Of a DNA stretch of 64,000 nucleotides, positions 31,688 through 39,768 are shown one piece after another (position 1 is the first letter of the stretch; every line of letters starts with the position of its first letter). Position numbers and translations under genes: made by a program. Source of the DNA: a virus; IMG/VR virus record IMGVR_UViG_3300010403_000705, positions 310,001-374,000 of that record; one strand, written 5' to 3'. The notes under the pieces are model-generated. The model searched no databases. It had not been told where the DNA came from and saw only the letters and a list, made by a program, of their open reading frames with translations.

Positions 31688-32674
31688 ATGTGTGGACTGA
31701 GTGGTTTTATTGGATTGCCGTTATCTAAAGATGAAAAGCTGATGCTTGTTTTAGGTCTCGGCGATGGCATCGACAATCGTGGTGGACATAGTTGTGGATA
31801 TGTCAGCGTTGCTGAGGATGGTAATCTTCAGTATGCCAGAAAAAAAGGCACATGGATTCGTGCTCGTATTAGATTTACTGAGGGCGCTGCTTCTGAAGTA
31901 TGTATGATGCATGCTCGTTGGGCAACTTGTGGTAATAAAGAGGATCCAATGAATGCGCATCCGTTTTCTATTCGACGTAATGGACGTGTAGTTATGTGGG
32001 GCGCACATAACGGTATGGTTCCTGATGCTTTTAAGAGTGCTAAGGCACATGGTCGCGATATCAATGTAGATTCTCAAGAAATTTTTGAGCTTCTTGCTGA
32101 TAAGAATTACGAAGGCATTCGAGAGATGTCTGGCTATGGTGTGATTACTTGGATTGATACTGATCATCGTGATTATGTTAATCTCGCCAGGCTTTCATCT
32201 CATTCCGATATTTGCGTAGTCAGTGTCAAGGGTGGTGGTGTAGTCTGGGCATCTACTTGGAAAATTCTTAAGGAAGCTCTTAAGTTAGCTGATCTAGAAG
32301 TGGATCGTGAGTTTAAGATTGACGAAATCGGTCGAGTATATCGTATTCGAGCTGATGGTGTCTTCAAAACCAAACTAGATGGTATCAAAGTTGGAACCTA
32401 TAATAAGTTGACCAAAACACAAACCACCGTTGGTTCTACGACAACTGTAGATACACCTTCAGTGCCATCTGACGAGATAGATGAAACACTTATTGTAGAA
32501 ACAAAAGTGCCAGGAGAATCAGAATATAAATATGCTTCCTCTTATGGTACTGGAGCCTCTTCAACTGTTACGAATGGCTCTGGAGTTTATTCCCCTGCCT
32601 TTTCTGCATGGCAAGGCAAGCAAGGCAATGTAGATGATGAAGAAGCGTATCGTCAATGGTGTGGGTCTGAATAA
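31688..32674 (+). CDS. Class-II glutamine amidotransferase domain protein, copy 2 (328 aa)
   Basis: It starts MCGLSGF with the nucleophile Cys2, and keeps HARWAT (75-80), NAHPF (89-93), WGAHNGMV (104-111) and DSQEIFELL (128-136). It is a paralog of the protein at 17366 with a Ser/Thr-rich C-terminal extension of about 85 residues that is probably disordered. It starts 1 base after the zinc-amidoligase stop, so translation is coupled and ammonia transfer between the two products is plausible. A strong terminator follows. Confidence 0.87.
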   Translation: MCGLSGFIGLPLSKDEKLMLVLGLGDGIDNRGGHSCGYVSVAEDGNLQYARKKGTWIRARIRFTEGAASEVCMMHARWATCGNKEDPMNAHPFSIRRNGRVVMWGAHNGMVPDAFKSAKAHGRDINVDSQEIFELLADKNYEGIREMSGYGVITWIDTDHRDYVNLARLSSHSDICVVSVKGGGVVWASTWKILKEALKLADLEVDREFKIDEIGRVYRIRADGVFKTKLDGIKVGTYNKLTKTQTTVGSTTTVDTPSVPSDEIDETLIVETKVPGESEYKYASSYGTGASSTVTNGSGVYSPAFSAWQGKQGNVDDEEAYRQWCGSE

Positions 32675-32680
32675 ATAATG

Positions 32681-32726
32681 CATCTTTATCAGAAGCCTGG
32701 GATATCCCAGGCTTCTGATAAAGATG
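32681..32726 (+). terminator. Perfect 23-bp palindromic terminator
   Basis: CATCTTTATCAGAAGCCTGG continues into GAT, followed by the exact reverse complement; the whole 46 bases are one palindrome. It ends the ATP-grasp, amidoligase, amidotransferase operon. Confidence 0.85.
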
Positions 32727-32736
32727 AGAAACTATT

Positions 32737-32952
32737 ATGATTATAGTAACTAAGAATTCTACCTACGAGTTTGATAGTGAAAATTCACGTTATCGTAAGA
32801 TAAAACCGGAGTGTGGCGAGTGGAAGGTTTATTATGGTTTTGCTTCGGAATTAAAAAATGGTGTAAAAGCCAAAATAGTAAGAGATGATAACAGAACTAC
32901 TATAACTTCTATTATTTGTGAAATTCAAGAAGACGATGAAGATGAAGTCTAG
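32737..32952 (+). CDS. Hypothetical protein (71 aa)
   Basis: A small beta-rich protein (IVTKNSTYEFDSENSRYRKI opening) with an acidic end (EDDEDEV). It lies just after the terminator and overlaps the next gene. Unknown. Confidence 0.55.
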   Translation: MIIVTKNSTYEFDSENSRYRKIKPECGEWKVYYGFASELKNGVKAKIVRDDNRTTITSIICEIQEDDEDEV

Positions 32953-33391
32953 AAATTATAGAAAAGAATCGCCGGGCTTGAAGAAAGGGGAGTTTCTAGA
33001 AAAGAAACGTAGCTACCAAAGACGTACCAAGATATATACAAATATTAATTCAGCTTGTAAAGATGCTATGGAAAATGGCAAAGCTGAATTGATAATTGAC
33101 AATAAAAAATTTTGTTTGACTGATCATCCTTACAAGAACTATTCTAATTTTTACGCTTTTGTTCGCATGACAGGTTTTGGAATAGTTTTAGCAGAAGTGT
33201 GTGAAAAAGATTCTGGGTGGATGAGAATCGTATATCCTCATTGTAAAAGAACAACTAATACTATTAGCGGTATTAATTCTTTTATCTGGGATAACATAGC
33301 TGCCTATGTTAGTGATTTTGATGTCCTGTCAGAAAGTTCGGATTCTATAATGAGAACCTTCGAAAAACAGATAAAAGAAGAGTTTGTATAA
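32942..33391 (+). CDS. Hypothetical protein (149 aa)
   Basis: The frame is open from 32918; I take the ATG at 32942 (MKSRNYRKES). A very basic first 35 residues precede a folded alpha/beta part (AELIIDNKKFCLTDH, then FVRMTGFGIVLAEV). No known family. Confidence 0.5.
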   Translation: MKSRNYRKESPGLKKGEFLEKKRSYQRRTKIYTNINSACKDAMENGKAELIIDNKKFCLTDHPYKNYSNFYAFVRMTGFGIVLAEVCEKDSGWMRIVYPHCKRTTNTISGINSFIWDNIAAYVSDFDVLSESSDSIMRTFEKQIKEEFV

Positions 33392-33446
33392 TCTGGCAGA
33401 TATGTTGTAGTAGGCTTCAATTAAATATAAGCATGTTTTAATTTAT

Positions 33447-33971
33447 ATGGTAGCTAATATTGAAAGAAAAACAACTTGCTTACATGCAGATGTTTTTAAA
33501 AATTTTCGTTGGGAAAGTCAAAAATTTTCTGATCGATTCAATACTGAGTATGAGTATTGTGATTGTAGGATTTGTAAAAATTCTATCTATACTGGACTAT
33601 GCCGTATAGTAGATGTAGTTTCTGAAGATAATCTGAATTGGGATATCCCAAGTGCAAAGGAACAGAATATGAGTAAAGACAAATTATCGGTCTCTAGAAG
33701 TTTAAAAAGTCGTCATGCCAAAGAAGGTAATGGTATGAGTCTAAAAGAGTTTGCGCGTCGACTTGTTCGTGAGGATAATGAATCCGCCAAGGATTGGTTT
33801 GCTAACAAGGCGGGTTTGCTAAACGCAGAACGTTCTGATAAAAATAAAACACGTGTTTCTTCAGAGAAATCAGCCACCAAACTTGCCAAACGTAGTAAAA
33901 AGAAAGGCAGTAGCAATGTCTCTGTTGCCGCCGCAACACCTGCTATTACCAAATCTGCTAAGACAAAATAA
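33447..33971 (+). CDS. Cys-containing protein with basic tail (174 aa)
   Basis: The N-terminal 60 residues hold a Cys/His set (CLHADV, then CDCRICKNS) that could bind zinc. The C-terminal 100 residues are Lys/Ser/Ala-rich and disordered. An internal ATG at 33669, preceded by AAAGGAACAG, could produce a shorter tail-only protein. The function is unknown. Confidence 0.55.
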   Translation: MVANIERKTTCLHADVFKNFRWESQKFSDRFNTEYEYCDCRICKNSIYTGLCRIVDVVSEDNLNWDIPSAKEQNMSKDKLSVSRSLKSRHAKEGNGMSLKEFARRLVREDNESAKDWFANKAGLLNAERSDKNKTRVSSEKSATKLAKRSKKKGSSNVSVAAATPAITKSAKTK

Positions 33972-33995
33972 TCTTAAACAAAGGAATGAAACATA

Positions 33996-34241
33996 ATGAT
34001 GTATTTTCAAAGTGACAAAGTAGTATATAGAGGAACGAAGTTTCCCGAACTGCGAACAAAACTCGGCGAAGTGTGCACGCGTGTAAGCGGAAGTGAACAT
34101 GGGGTGGTGGTAGATTTTGGCGATGATTCTTATGTTATGGACAGTCGTAACCTAGCTCCTTATCTACCGTCTAAAGAACCTAATGCCAAGGAACCTGAAA
34201 TTCAAATTCGACGCAAACGAATTGATTTAGAGCAGGAATAA
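33996..34241 (+). CDS. KOW/SH3-like small phage protein (81 aa)
   Basis: The opening FQSDKVVYRGTKFPELRTKL, then GEVCTRVSGSEHGVVVDFG and DSYVMDSRNL, is the pattern of small beta-barrel proteins of KOW/SH3 type found in many phages. The last 25 residues are charged. The role is unknown. AAAGGAATG lies upstream of the start. Confidence 0.6.
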   Translation: MMYFQSDKVVYRGTKFPELRTKLGEVCTRVSGSEHGVVVDFGDDSYVMDSRNLAPYLPSKEPNAKEPEIQIRRKRIDLEQE

Positions 34242-34254
34242 TAGCTTTATAATT

Positions 34255-34281
34255 GGTGGGAGGGACTACTTCCCTCCCATC
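34255..34281 (+). terminator. Terminator hairpin
   Basis: TGGGAGGGA-CTACT-TCCCTCCCA with two further pairs at its base. A poly-T run is missing, so its strength is uncertain. Confidence 0.6.
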
Positions 34282-34337
34282 GCATAATCATATAATTATA
34301 TATTAAGTATTTTCAAGAAATTAAAGGAATTTTTAAA

Positions 34338-35717
34338 ATGATGACTGCACGTGAGCTAGTGGGTAATTGGCTTAAAAATCAACGTAATATTGGCGTTCGT
34401 TTAGAAGACAAAAGAAACCTCATTGAAGATGTTATTATCATTACTTCTATGAGTGATTACGGTAAGAATGAAATTTATTTTGTAGGAACATACGCCAACA
34501 CCTCTGGCTGTTCTGGTTATCTTAAAGATATTGATTCGGTTTCTATCTTAGAAGGTGAAGAACTTACTAAACTGTTCTCTCTTTATGAGAAGAAACAAGT
34601 TGAGAATTTGCATTCTCAACTTTCGCATTCTGGATATGTTGGTGTATTGTCAGAATTCTTTGTAGAAGATGAAGATGGTGCATGTATTCCTTCATCTGCT
34701 TTTCTAGCTACACGTCCTTCGTCTAGCAGTAAATCATGGTATGATTCAAAAGTTGATTCACACCAAAACGGAGTTGCTGGAGAAATTCAAACAACCTATA
34801 ATTCTTGTTTAGCCATTACTATTGATTCCTTGGCTTATGGATTGAAACATTTGTCAGATTCTGCTAAGAAACTATCTAGCAAAGCTAAAGTATCTGCTAA
34901 GTCTGTTATGCCAATTTCCGATGCGATTATGCAAGCGTCTACTGATAAAATGCCTACTTTGGGTAATGCAACTGTCAGTAACGCTTACGGATTGAAACTT
35001 AATGCGCCGGATCCACGTACTGTTCCATTTCGTTGTGCGCAGTCTGCTTTACAGTTTCAGTTGTATGGTTTTAATAATCTTACTGAAGAACGAGGTAAAT
35101 CGATCGTGATGACACTGGATGCAACACTAGGAGTTGCGTGTGTGTCTTTGCTTGCGGGAATTAATCATCCAGATCGAGTTAAGCTGGGTGGTCTTCCAGG
35201 TGATTATAGGATAGTCACTTCTGCTTTAGAATATTTTTCTCTCGGAAATTCATGGATGATTCATCCTATGATTGCTAATTTGGTTTTTGATTTTGCTCGT
35301 AAATGCGCAATTCTTGGTCATAAGAATCTAGGCAAATATTGGTCGGCTTCGAAAGAAGATGTTATTTCTTGCATGATGGATTTGGATGTAGATAAAGCTC
35401 ATGCCATCATGGATCGAAATAAGGATATTATGATGAAAATTTTCCAAGCCGCTTGGCCAATTTGTAATGGTTCTAATGCGGCTGGTGTGCCCAATTTATC
35501 TAATGAAATTAAACCAGATAAAGCTAGGGATGTAATGTATGATATTTTCTATAATGGTATCACTACAGTAATTGATAATCCCACAGACATGTCTGCTAAC
35601 TGGACTTTAGATGGTACATGGATTGCTCACTCAGAAGGTGATAATAAAAATGTATGGCGTACTCTCAATGCACTATACGGTACACGCAAGTTTCCTAATC
35701 AAGTAGTACATGGTTGA
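34338..35717 (+). CDS. Degenerate amidoligase paralog (probable pseudoenzyme, 459 aa)
   Basis: It aligns along its length with the ligases at 889 and 2330 but the catalytic signatures are lost. GSDPEIFVED is replaced by LSEFFVED (104-111), WDGFQAEFTT by GVAGEIQTT, GGHIHFG by SALQFQLYG (236-244), and GLEYR by ALEYF. The structural parts (NAYGLKLNAPDPRTVPFR, LGVACVSLLAG, GLPGDYR) are kept, and the frame is intact. It may regulate, scaffold or recognise substrate for the active copies. It has its own leader (AAAGGAATT). Confidence 0.75.
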   Translation: MMTARELVGNWLKNQRNIGVRLEDKRNLIEDVIIITSMSDYGKNEIYFVGTYANTSGCSGYLKDIDSVSILEGEELTKLFSLYEKKQVENLHSQLSHSGYVGVLSEFFVEDEDGACIPSSAFLATRPSSSSKSWYDSKVDSHQNGVAGEIQTTYNSCLAITIDSLAYGLKHLSDSAKKLSSKAKVSAKSVMPISDAIMQASTDKMPTLGNATVSNAYGLKLNAPDPRTVPFRCAQSALQFQLYGFNNLTEERGKSIVMTLDATLGVACVSLLAGINHPDRVKLGGLPGDYRIVTSALEYFSLGNSWMIHPMIANLVFDFARKCAILGHKNLGKYWSASKEDVISCMMDLDVDKAHAIMDRNKDIMMKIFQAAWPICNGSNAAGVPNLSNEIKPDKARDVMYDIFYNGITTVIDNPTDMSANWTLDGTWIAHSEGDNKNVWRTLNALYGTRKFPNQVVHG

Positions 35718-35770
35718 AATTCAGTTTATAAACAACCAGATAAATATTAATAGAGATTGCGATAGATTTT

Positions 35771-36295
35771 ATGAAGAATGAATTAAATATTACTGATTAT
35801 GTAGTTCAAGATTTGATGGAAGGAGAGTATGATAAAAGCATCTTACATATTCCTTTATTCCCAGTAAACATGCGTTTATTCCATACCAGCCCTCAATTTC
35901 ATAGTTTGATCATGCAGGTCATTGCATACATGAAATTTAAACTACAAAATAAGTTTGCAGGCTATTCTCAGCCTCGTGGGATTTCTGGGGCTAACTTAGG
36001 AATTCCATGGAATATTATTGGTTACCGTATTAATAGCAAAATTCATTTTATGATTAATCCGGTGGTAAAAAATAGATCCGTTGAAACGGAAATGAGAAGT
36101 TCAAATTGTGGATCTGTTAGATTAAAAGATAATATTTTCGTTGAACGACATATCTGGGTTGATGTAGAATATTACGATGTAGAAGGCGTGCTACACATGG
36201 ACCGTTTCTACGGTGCAGATGGCGGATATACAATTCAACATGAGATTGAAAACAATCTTGGTATTTTAATTACAGATAAGAATAAGGAGAACTGA
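35771..36295 (+). CDS. Peptide-deformylase-like protein with altered metal site
   Basis: Three landmarks fit the deformylase fold: RGISGANLGIPW for motif 1 (GxGLAAxQ), SSNCGSVRL for motif 2 (EGCLS; Cys ligand kept), and TIQHEIENNLGI for motif 3 (QHExDHL). In motif 3 the second His of HExxH is replaced by Asn (HEIEN). Active enzymes remove formyl groups from nascent N-termini. With this change, metal binding and activity are uncertain. The length of 174 is normal. Confidence 0.65.
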   Translation: MKNELNITDYVVQDLMEGEYDKSILHIPLFPVNMRLFHTSPQFHSLIMQVIAYMKFKLQNKFAGYSQPRGISGANLGIPWNIIGYRINSKIHFMINPVVKNRSVETEMRSSNCGSVRLKDNIFVERHIWVDVEYYDVEGVLHMDRFYGADGGYTIQHEIENNLGILITDKNKEN

Positions 36296-36298
36296 TTT

Positions 36299-36547
36299 AT
36301 GTTTAAATGTCAAATTACAGGTCGTATGTCTAGACCAGGTGAAAAAGTTAATAAGATTGTGACGGCAACTCGTAACAAAATTTATTATGGCTGGTTCCGT
36401 AACGAAGAGACTGGTAGGTTCGAACAACATGAGGTAGGTCGTGGTTCTGAAATTGTTTCAGAAGTCAATGCTACAGAGGAAGGCGTGCGTGTGTGGACAC
36501 AAATGCAAAGTAATGTATGTCTATTTGACAAGCCTGTTAACTCTTAA
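36299..36547 (+). CDS. Hypothetical protein (82 aa)
   Basis: The opening MFKCQITGRMSRPGEKVNKI, then YYGWFRNEETGRFEQHEVGRG, matches a kind of small phage protein often annotated only as hypothetical. It begins 3 bases after the deformylase-like gene. One N-terminal Cys is the only notable residue. Confidence 0.55.
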   Translation: MFKCQITGRMSRPGEKVNKIVTATRNKIYYGWFRNEETGRFEQHEVGRGSEIVSEVNATEEGVRVWTQMQSNVCLFDKPVNS

Positions 36548-36623
36548 GTTTCCAGTTTTATATAAAGCTGGTAGCGCACCATTATAATATGAATAGATAG
36601 TTTTAACAGCTTCTATCTCGGCA

Positions 36624-36644
36624 CTGTTAATTAAGAATTAACAG
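36624..36644. repeat. AT-rich palindrome CTGTTAATT-AAG-AATTAACAG
   Basis: A 9-bp inverted repeat around AAG in the gap before the gene at 36722. It could be a weak terminator or operator. There is no poly-T. Confidence 0.4.
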
Positions 36645-36660
36645 ATGATTAAAAAGCTGT

Positions 36661-36702
36661 TTAATGTTTGTACCAGTTAAATTAATGTTTGTACCAGTTA
36701 AA
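36661..36702. repeat. Tandem 21-base direct repeat
   Basis: The unit TTAATGTTTGTACCAGTTAA plus A occurs twice head to tail (36661-36681, 36682-36702), ending 19 bases before the next ATG. It may be a slippage duplication or a doubled binding site. Confidence 0.7.
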
Positions 36703-36721
36703 GTCACTAGAGTTAAATGTT

Positions 36722-37000
36722 ATGGACACCATAGATAAAAAAGAATCTGATTTAAATAATCAAATTGATGATATCAATGAATCATTAACTGAATCTAAGT
36801 TAAGACTTTCTGAATTGAAAAGAAAACTTGAAGCTGAAGAAACCATAGCTATTGGTTTGAAATTATCTAGGGATCGTGTGAAAGAGTTATTACGGCAACA
36901 TATAGCCTCACTACCAGATACGAGCGAACAAAAGTTACGTGATAATCAAGTGGATAAAGAATTTAGAGATAAATTTCCTTTGCTTTTGGAAAAATTATGA
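36722..37000 (+). CDS. Coiled-coil protein (92 aa)
   Basis: I start at ATG 36722 (MDTIDKKESDLNN). Residues 10-65 have clear heptads of a coiled coil (SKLRLSELKRKLEAEE). It overlaps the next gene by 4 bases. Function is unknown. Confidence 0.55.
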   Translation: MDTIDKKESDLNNQIDDINESLTESKLRLSELKRKLEAEETIAIGLKLSRDRVKELLRQHIASLPDTSEQKLRDNQVDKEFRDKFPLLLEKL

Positions 37001-37203
37001 TTGGATATTATTGTGCTACCTGTTCAAAAGAGCATAGATGCGAAGATGATTGTCCATATTCTTTTGAGATAGAAAACAGAAATACTATTTCTCCTTCAAA
37101 TAGAGAGGCATCAAGTATTTCTATTTGGAAAGATTTAAGGGTGGGAGAATCAATATCTGTTTATCTGAATAACAGATTAATTACTTTGAAAAGAACAAGC
37201 TAG
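36997..37203 (+). CDS. Cys/His small protein (68 aa)
   Basis: The N-terminus YYCATCSKEHRCEDDC is a compact Cys/His cluster that could bind zinc. The remainder is a short alpha/beta end (EISVYLNNRLITLK-like). ATGA overlap with the previous gene. Unknown family. Confidence 0.5.
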   Translation: MIGYYCATCSKEHRCEDDCPYSFEIENRNTISPSNREASSISIWKDLRVGESISVYLNNRLITLKRTS

Positions 37204-37314
37204 AAACATATATAATTACGTTAATCGTATATCAAAAAAGTTAGCAATGCAGGCGATAAAATAATCTTATTATGGATGTGAAACGGTTAGTTTTTTATAG
37301 ATTATTTTGAGGCA

Positions 37315-37321
37315 ACCCATC
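37315..37321 (+). promoter_or_regulatory. ACCCATC leader motif
   Basis: The heptamer is 38 bases before the ATG at 37359, in a 155-base gap. It is another instance of the repeated leader element. Function is inferred. Confidence 0.35.
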
Positions 37322-37358
37322 TGCTTACACACAATCTGATAATAAAGAAAATAATTTT

Positions 37359-38852
37359 ATGAAGACATGGGAAGCTTTTGATTATGTATCAAGTCAAATT
37401 AAGACTGGCAAAATTAAATTTGATTTAAGAAATCATACATCTCGTAATATTAAAAAAGAATGTAGAATTTCTGGAATTGAATTCGATTCTTTTACGGAAG
37501 AAGAACTATCTATTATTAGTTTAGGTGGTAAAATAGAGCCCAAAAAACTTTCATTTAAGTATTTCAATTGTCAACACTGCGGAGAGGATATTGAATTTAT
37601 TTTTGATGGAGAGATCATTACCACTGAAGCTACCTGTCAATTTCCAAAGGGAGTGAAAGAAGTTACGATTGAATTAAATATACCTTCAGGTGTAATGGTA
37701 TTTGCAAATGATCTTAGGAAATGGTTTCCCGTTCAATTTGATTACAATGTTAATAGTGATGCAGGTATACTGAAAACAATTCTTGCTTATGAAAAAGTAG
37801 GAATGGCTCACGGTTTTGTTGGTAATACTTGTCCTGGTGTCTATCAAATTAATAATCAACGTTTATCTATTAGTGCTGGATGTTGTGATATTGGTGAGGA
37901 AACATGGGATGATGAACAGCAAGATTACGTACCTATGACAGAAAATAAGGCAGTAGAAATTACTCCTGCCGGAAATCGTGTAGGTAGTATCTGTACTGAT
38001 TTGTGGTGGTATTCTGTAGTTGATTACGAAGATTTTAAAAGAAGATTTTTGGATATGGGAGGAAGTCTTAAAAATTTTAAAAGGTATATAAAAAACAAGT
38101 GTGATGTAGTAGGTGTACAACCTGGTTTGTATCATTTTCTTCATTTTTTTAATGTAGATGATGACTGGGAAACACACAAGACTCGGCGCGTCCCTAATCA
38201 TTATGCATTAATTTCTTGGGCTGGGGTCTCAAGAGAAGAAGATTTATATGCCAAATACAAAAGTATTAATTATACGATTGGTCAATGCTGGCTTGCTACG
38301 GTAACTACTTGGCCATCTTTATTTGGATTTAAAGATGAAGATTTTCCGAGATCTCTTTCCATGAAAGAGAAAGCTAGTAAAATTCAAACCTTTCCAATTG
38401 AACAAATTGAAAAATCAGTAGCACACTTTTACTCTAGAACTTTTTGTAATTTCGGAAGAAATGATTGGCACCCTAGTGGCTGGGGCTGTCACGTTCCAAT
38501 TCCTTTGGATACTCCGGATTTTTCTTTGCCGCCTATGACTTCCAAACACTATTGGCATGACATGGATAGAAAATACTGTGGATTATATCTAGCTGGAACA
38601 GGAGAAGAGTCTTATTTAGGTGGTCAAATATATACACTTAATGAGTCTTTCCTAAGGTCTGCTTATGATGTTGCTTATGCAATTCTTAAGTTTGGATGTA
38701 AAGAAGATAGTTATTATAGAACTTCTGAGCAACATCTTCGACATGAAGAAAAGCAAAAAGAAATCGCTTTGGAATCACTTAGCAATCTAAATAAGAAATT
38801 TCCTGGTACTATTCCAAATAACTGTAAGGATTTTCTAAACGAGAATAAATAA
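37359..38852 (+). CDS. Large unknown phage protein (497 aa)
   Basis: No family is recognised. A CxxC pair (NCQHCGED) near residue 75 and a Trp/Cys-rich middle (DLWWYSVVDYEDFKRRF) stand out, and the C-terminus is helical. It overlaps the next gene start by one base. AATCTGATAATAAAGAAAAT contains only a weak ribosome-binding site. It may be an enzyme, since conserved-looking polar clusters (CWLATVTTWPS, DWHPSGWGCHV) are spread through it. Confidence 0.6.
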   Translation: MKTWEAFDYVSSQIKTGKIKFDLRNHTSRNIKKECRISGIEFDSFTEEELSIISLGGKIEPKKLSFKYFNCQHCGEDIEFIFDGEIITTEATCQFPKGVKEVTIELNIPSGVMVFANDLRKWFPVQFDYNVNSDAGILKTILAYEKVGMAHGFVGNTCPGVYQINNQRLSISAGCCDIGEETWDDEQQDYVPMTENKAVEITPAGNRVGSICTDLWWYSVVDYEDFKRRFLDMGGSLKNFKRYIKNKCDVVGVQPGLYHFLHFFNVDDDWETHKTRRVPNHYALISWAGVSREEDLYAKYKSINYTIGQCWLATVTTWPSLFGFKDEDFPRSLSMKEKASKIQTFPIEQIEKSVAHFYSRTFCNFGRNDWHPSGWGCHVPIPLDTPDFSLPPMTSKHYWHDMDRKYCGLYLAGTGEESYLGGQIYTLNESFLRSAYDVAYAILKFGCKEDSYYRTSEQHLRHEEKQKEIALESLSNLNKKFPGTIPNNCKDFLNENK

Positions 38853-39760
38853 TGTCCAAAGAAAAATTGCGTGAAAATCTTCGTCTTAAACTAAAATCTA
38901 GACCTTTTAATTCTGCTCTAATGCGACAACTATCTTTTGACTTTCATGACGGAAGTATTTTTGAGTCTCCTGAAGAAACTGAAATTGCAAGACAAGCTTT
39001 TGCAAAAAAATATTTTGATATGAAATGCGGTTATTTACATTTAGGCTGGGATATAGATGAATATTGGTCTTTAGTTGCTAATCGAATAATGATACCATAT
39101 GTGTTGGCTATTTATAATGAATTAGTTAGTAAAGGTTTTAACGAACAAAATACTCTAATGTATGGTGATGCAGATGGTGATGTTTTTTGGTTACCCGCGA
39201 AAAATTCAAACACCAAAGTATTTGTGCATACCAACCAATGCAGAGACTATATTTATATATTAACAGAATTTCCATCACATAAAAAATCTGTAAAACCAAG
39301 ATATGAGTTTCATATTAGAAGACTTTGGAGAAATTGGAATTCTTTGAGTGAATACGAAAAAAGTATGTTAGAAGATCTTTATTTAGGAGTGCCCAAAGAT
39401 ACTAATAGTTTGTCTGAGACTTTACAAATAAGTAAAGAAGAGTTTATTAAAACGATTCTTCAGAATGTAAATTCTATTGAAGAAATTGCCGATGATCATT
39501 ATCAGTATTCTAAGCGTCATAGTTTAGAATATTATCGTGAGCGCGGCTTCGTTATGAGAGATTTATCTGAACCGTTCAACGGAATTTATGGAGATGCGAG
39601 AGATGGCGGATATGTATTTTCTATGGATTACTGGGGACGTACGGAACATACATGTAGTAAATTCTCGCTACTTGAATTAATATCATCATGTTACTTACCT
39701 AACATTGCTGAGCAGCTAAAGCTAAAATTAGATAACGAATGGTTAATAAATAACTCTTAG
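38852..39760 (+). CDS. Unknown phage protein (302 aa)
   Basis: Alpha/beta with several aromatic clusters (GYLHLGWDIDEYWSLVANRI; HIRRLWRNWNSLSEYEK). Coupled to the preceding gene by a shared base. No catalytic motif is recognised. It lies immediately upstream of PRPP synthetase. Confidence 0.55.
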   Translation: MSKEKLRENLRLKLKSRPFNSALMRQLSFDFHDGSIFESPEETEIARQAFAKKYFDMKCGYLHLGWDIDEYWSLVANRIMIPYVLAIYNELVSKGFNEQNTLMYGDADGDVFWLPAKNSNTKVFVHTNQCRDYIYILTEFPSHKKSVKPRYEFHIRRLWRNWNSLSEYEKSMLEDLYLGVPKDTNSLSETLQISKEEFIKTILQNVNSIEEIADDHYQYSKRHSLEYYRERGFVMRDLSEPFNGIYGDARDGGYVFSMDYWGRTEHTCSKFSLLELISSCYLPNIAEQLKLKLDNEWLINNS

Positions 39761-39768
39761 GATCAATC

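Noticed and set aside
31751-32167. Minus-strand frame of 138 codons opposite the second amidotransferase
   Set aside because: It is antisense to conserved catalytic motifs, and a second overlapping minus frame there shows that this is a codon-bias effect.
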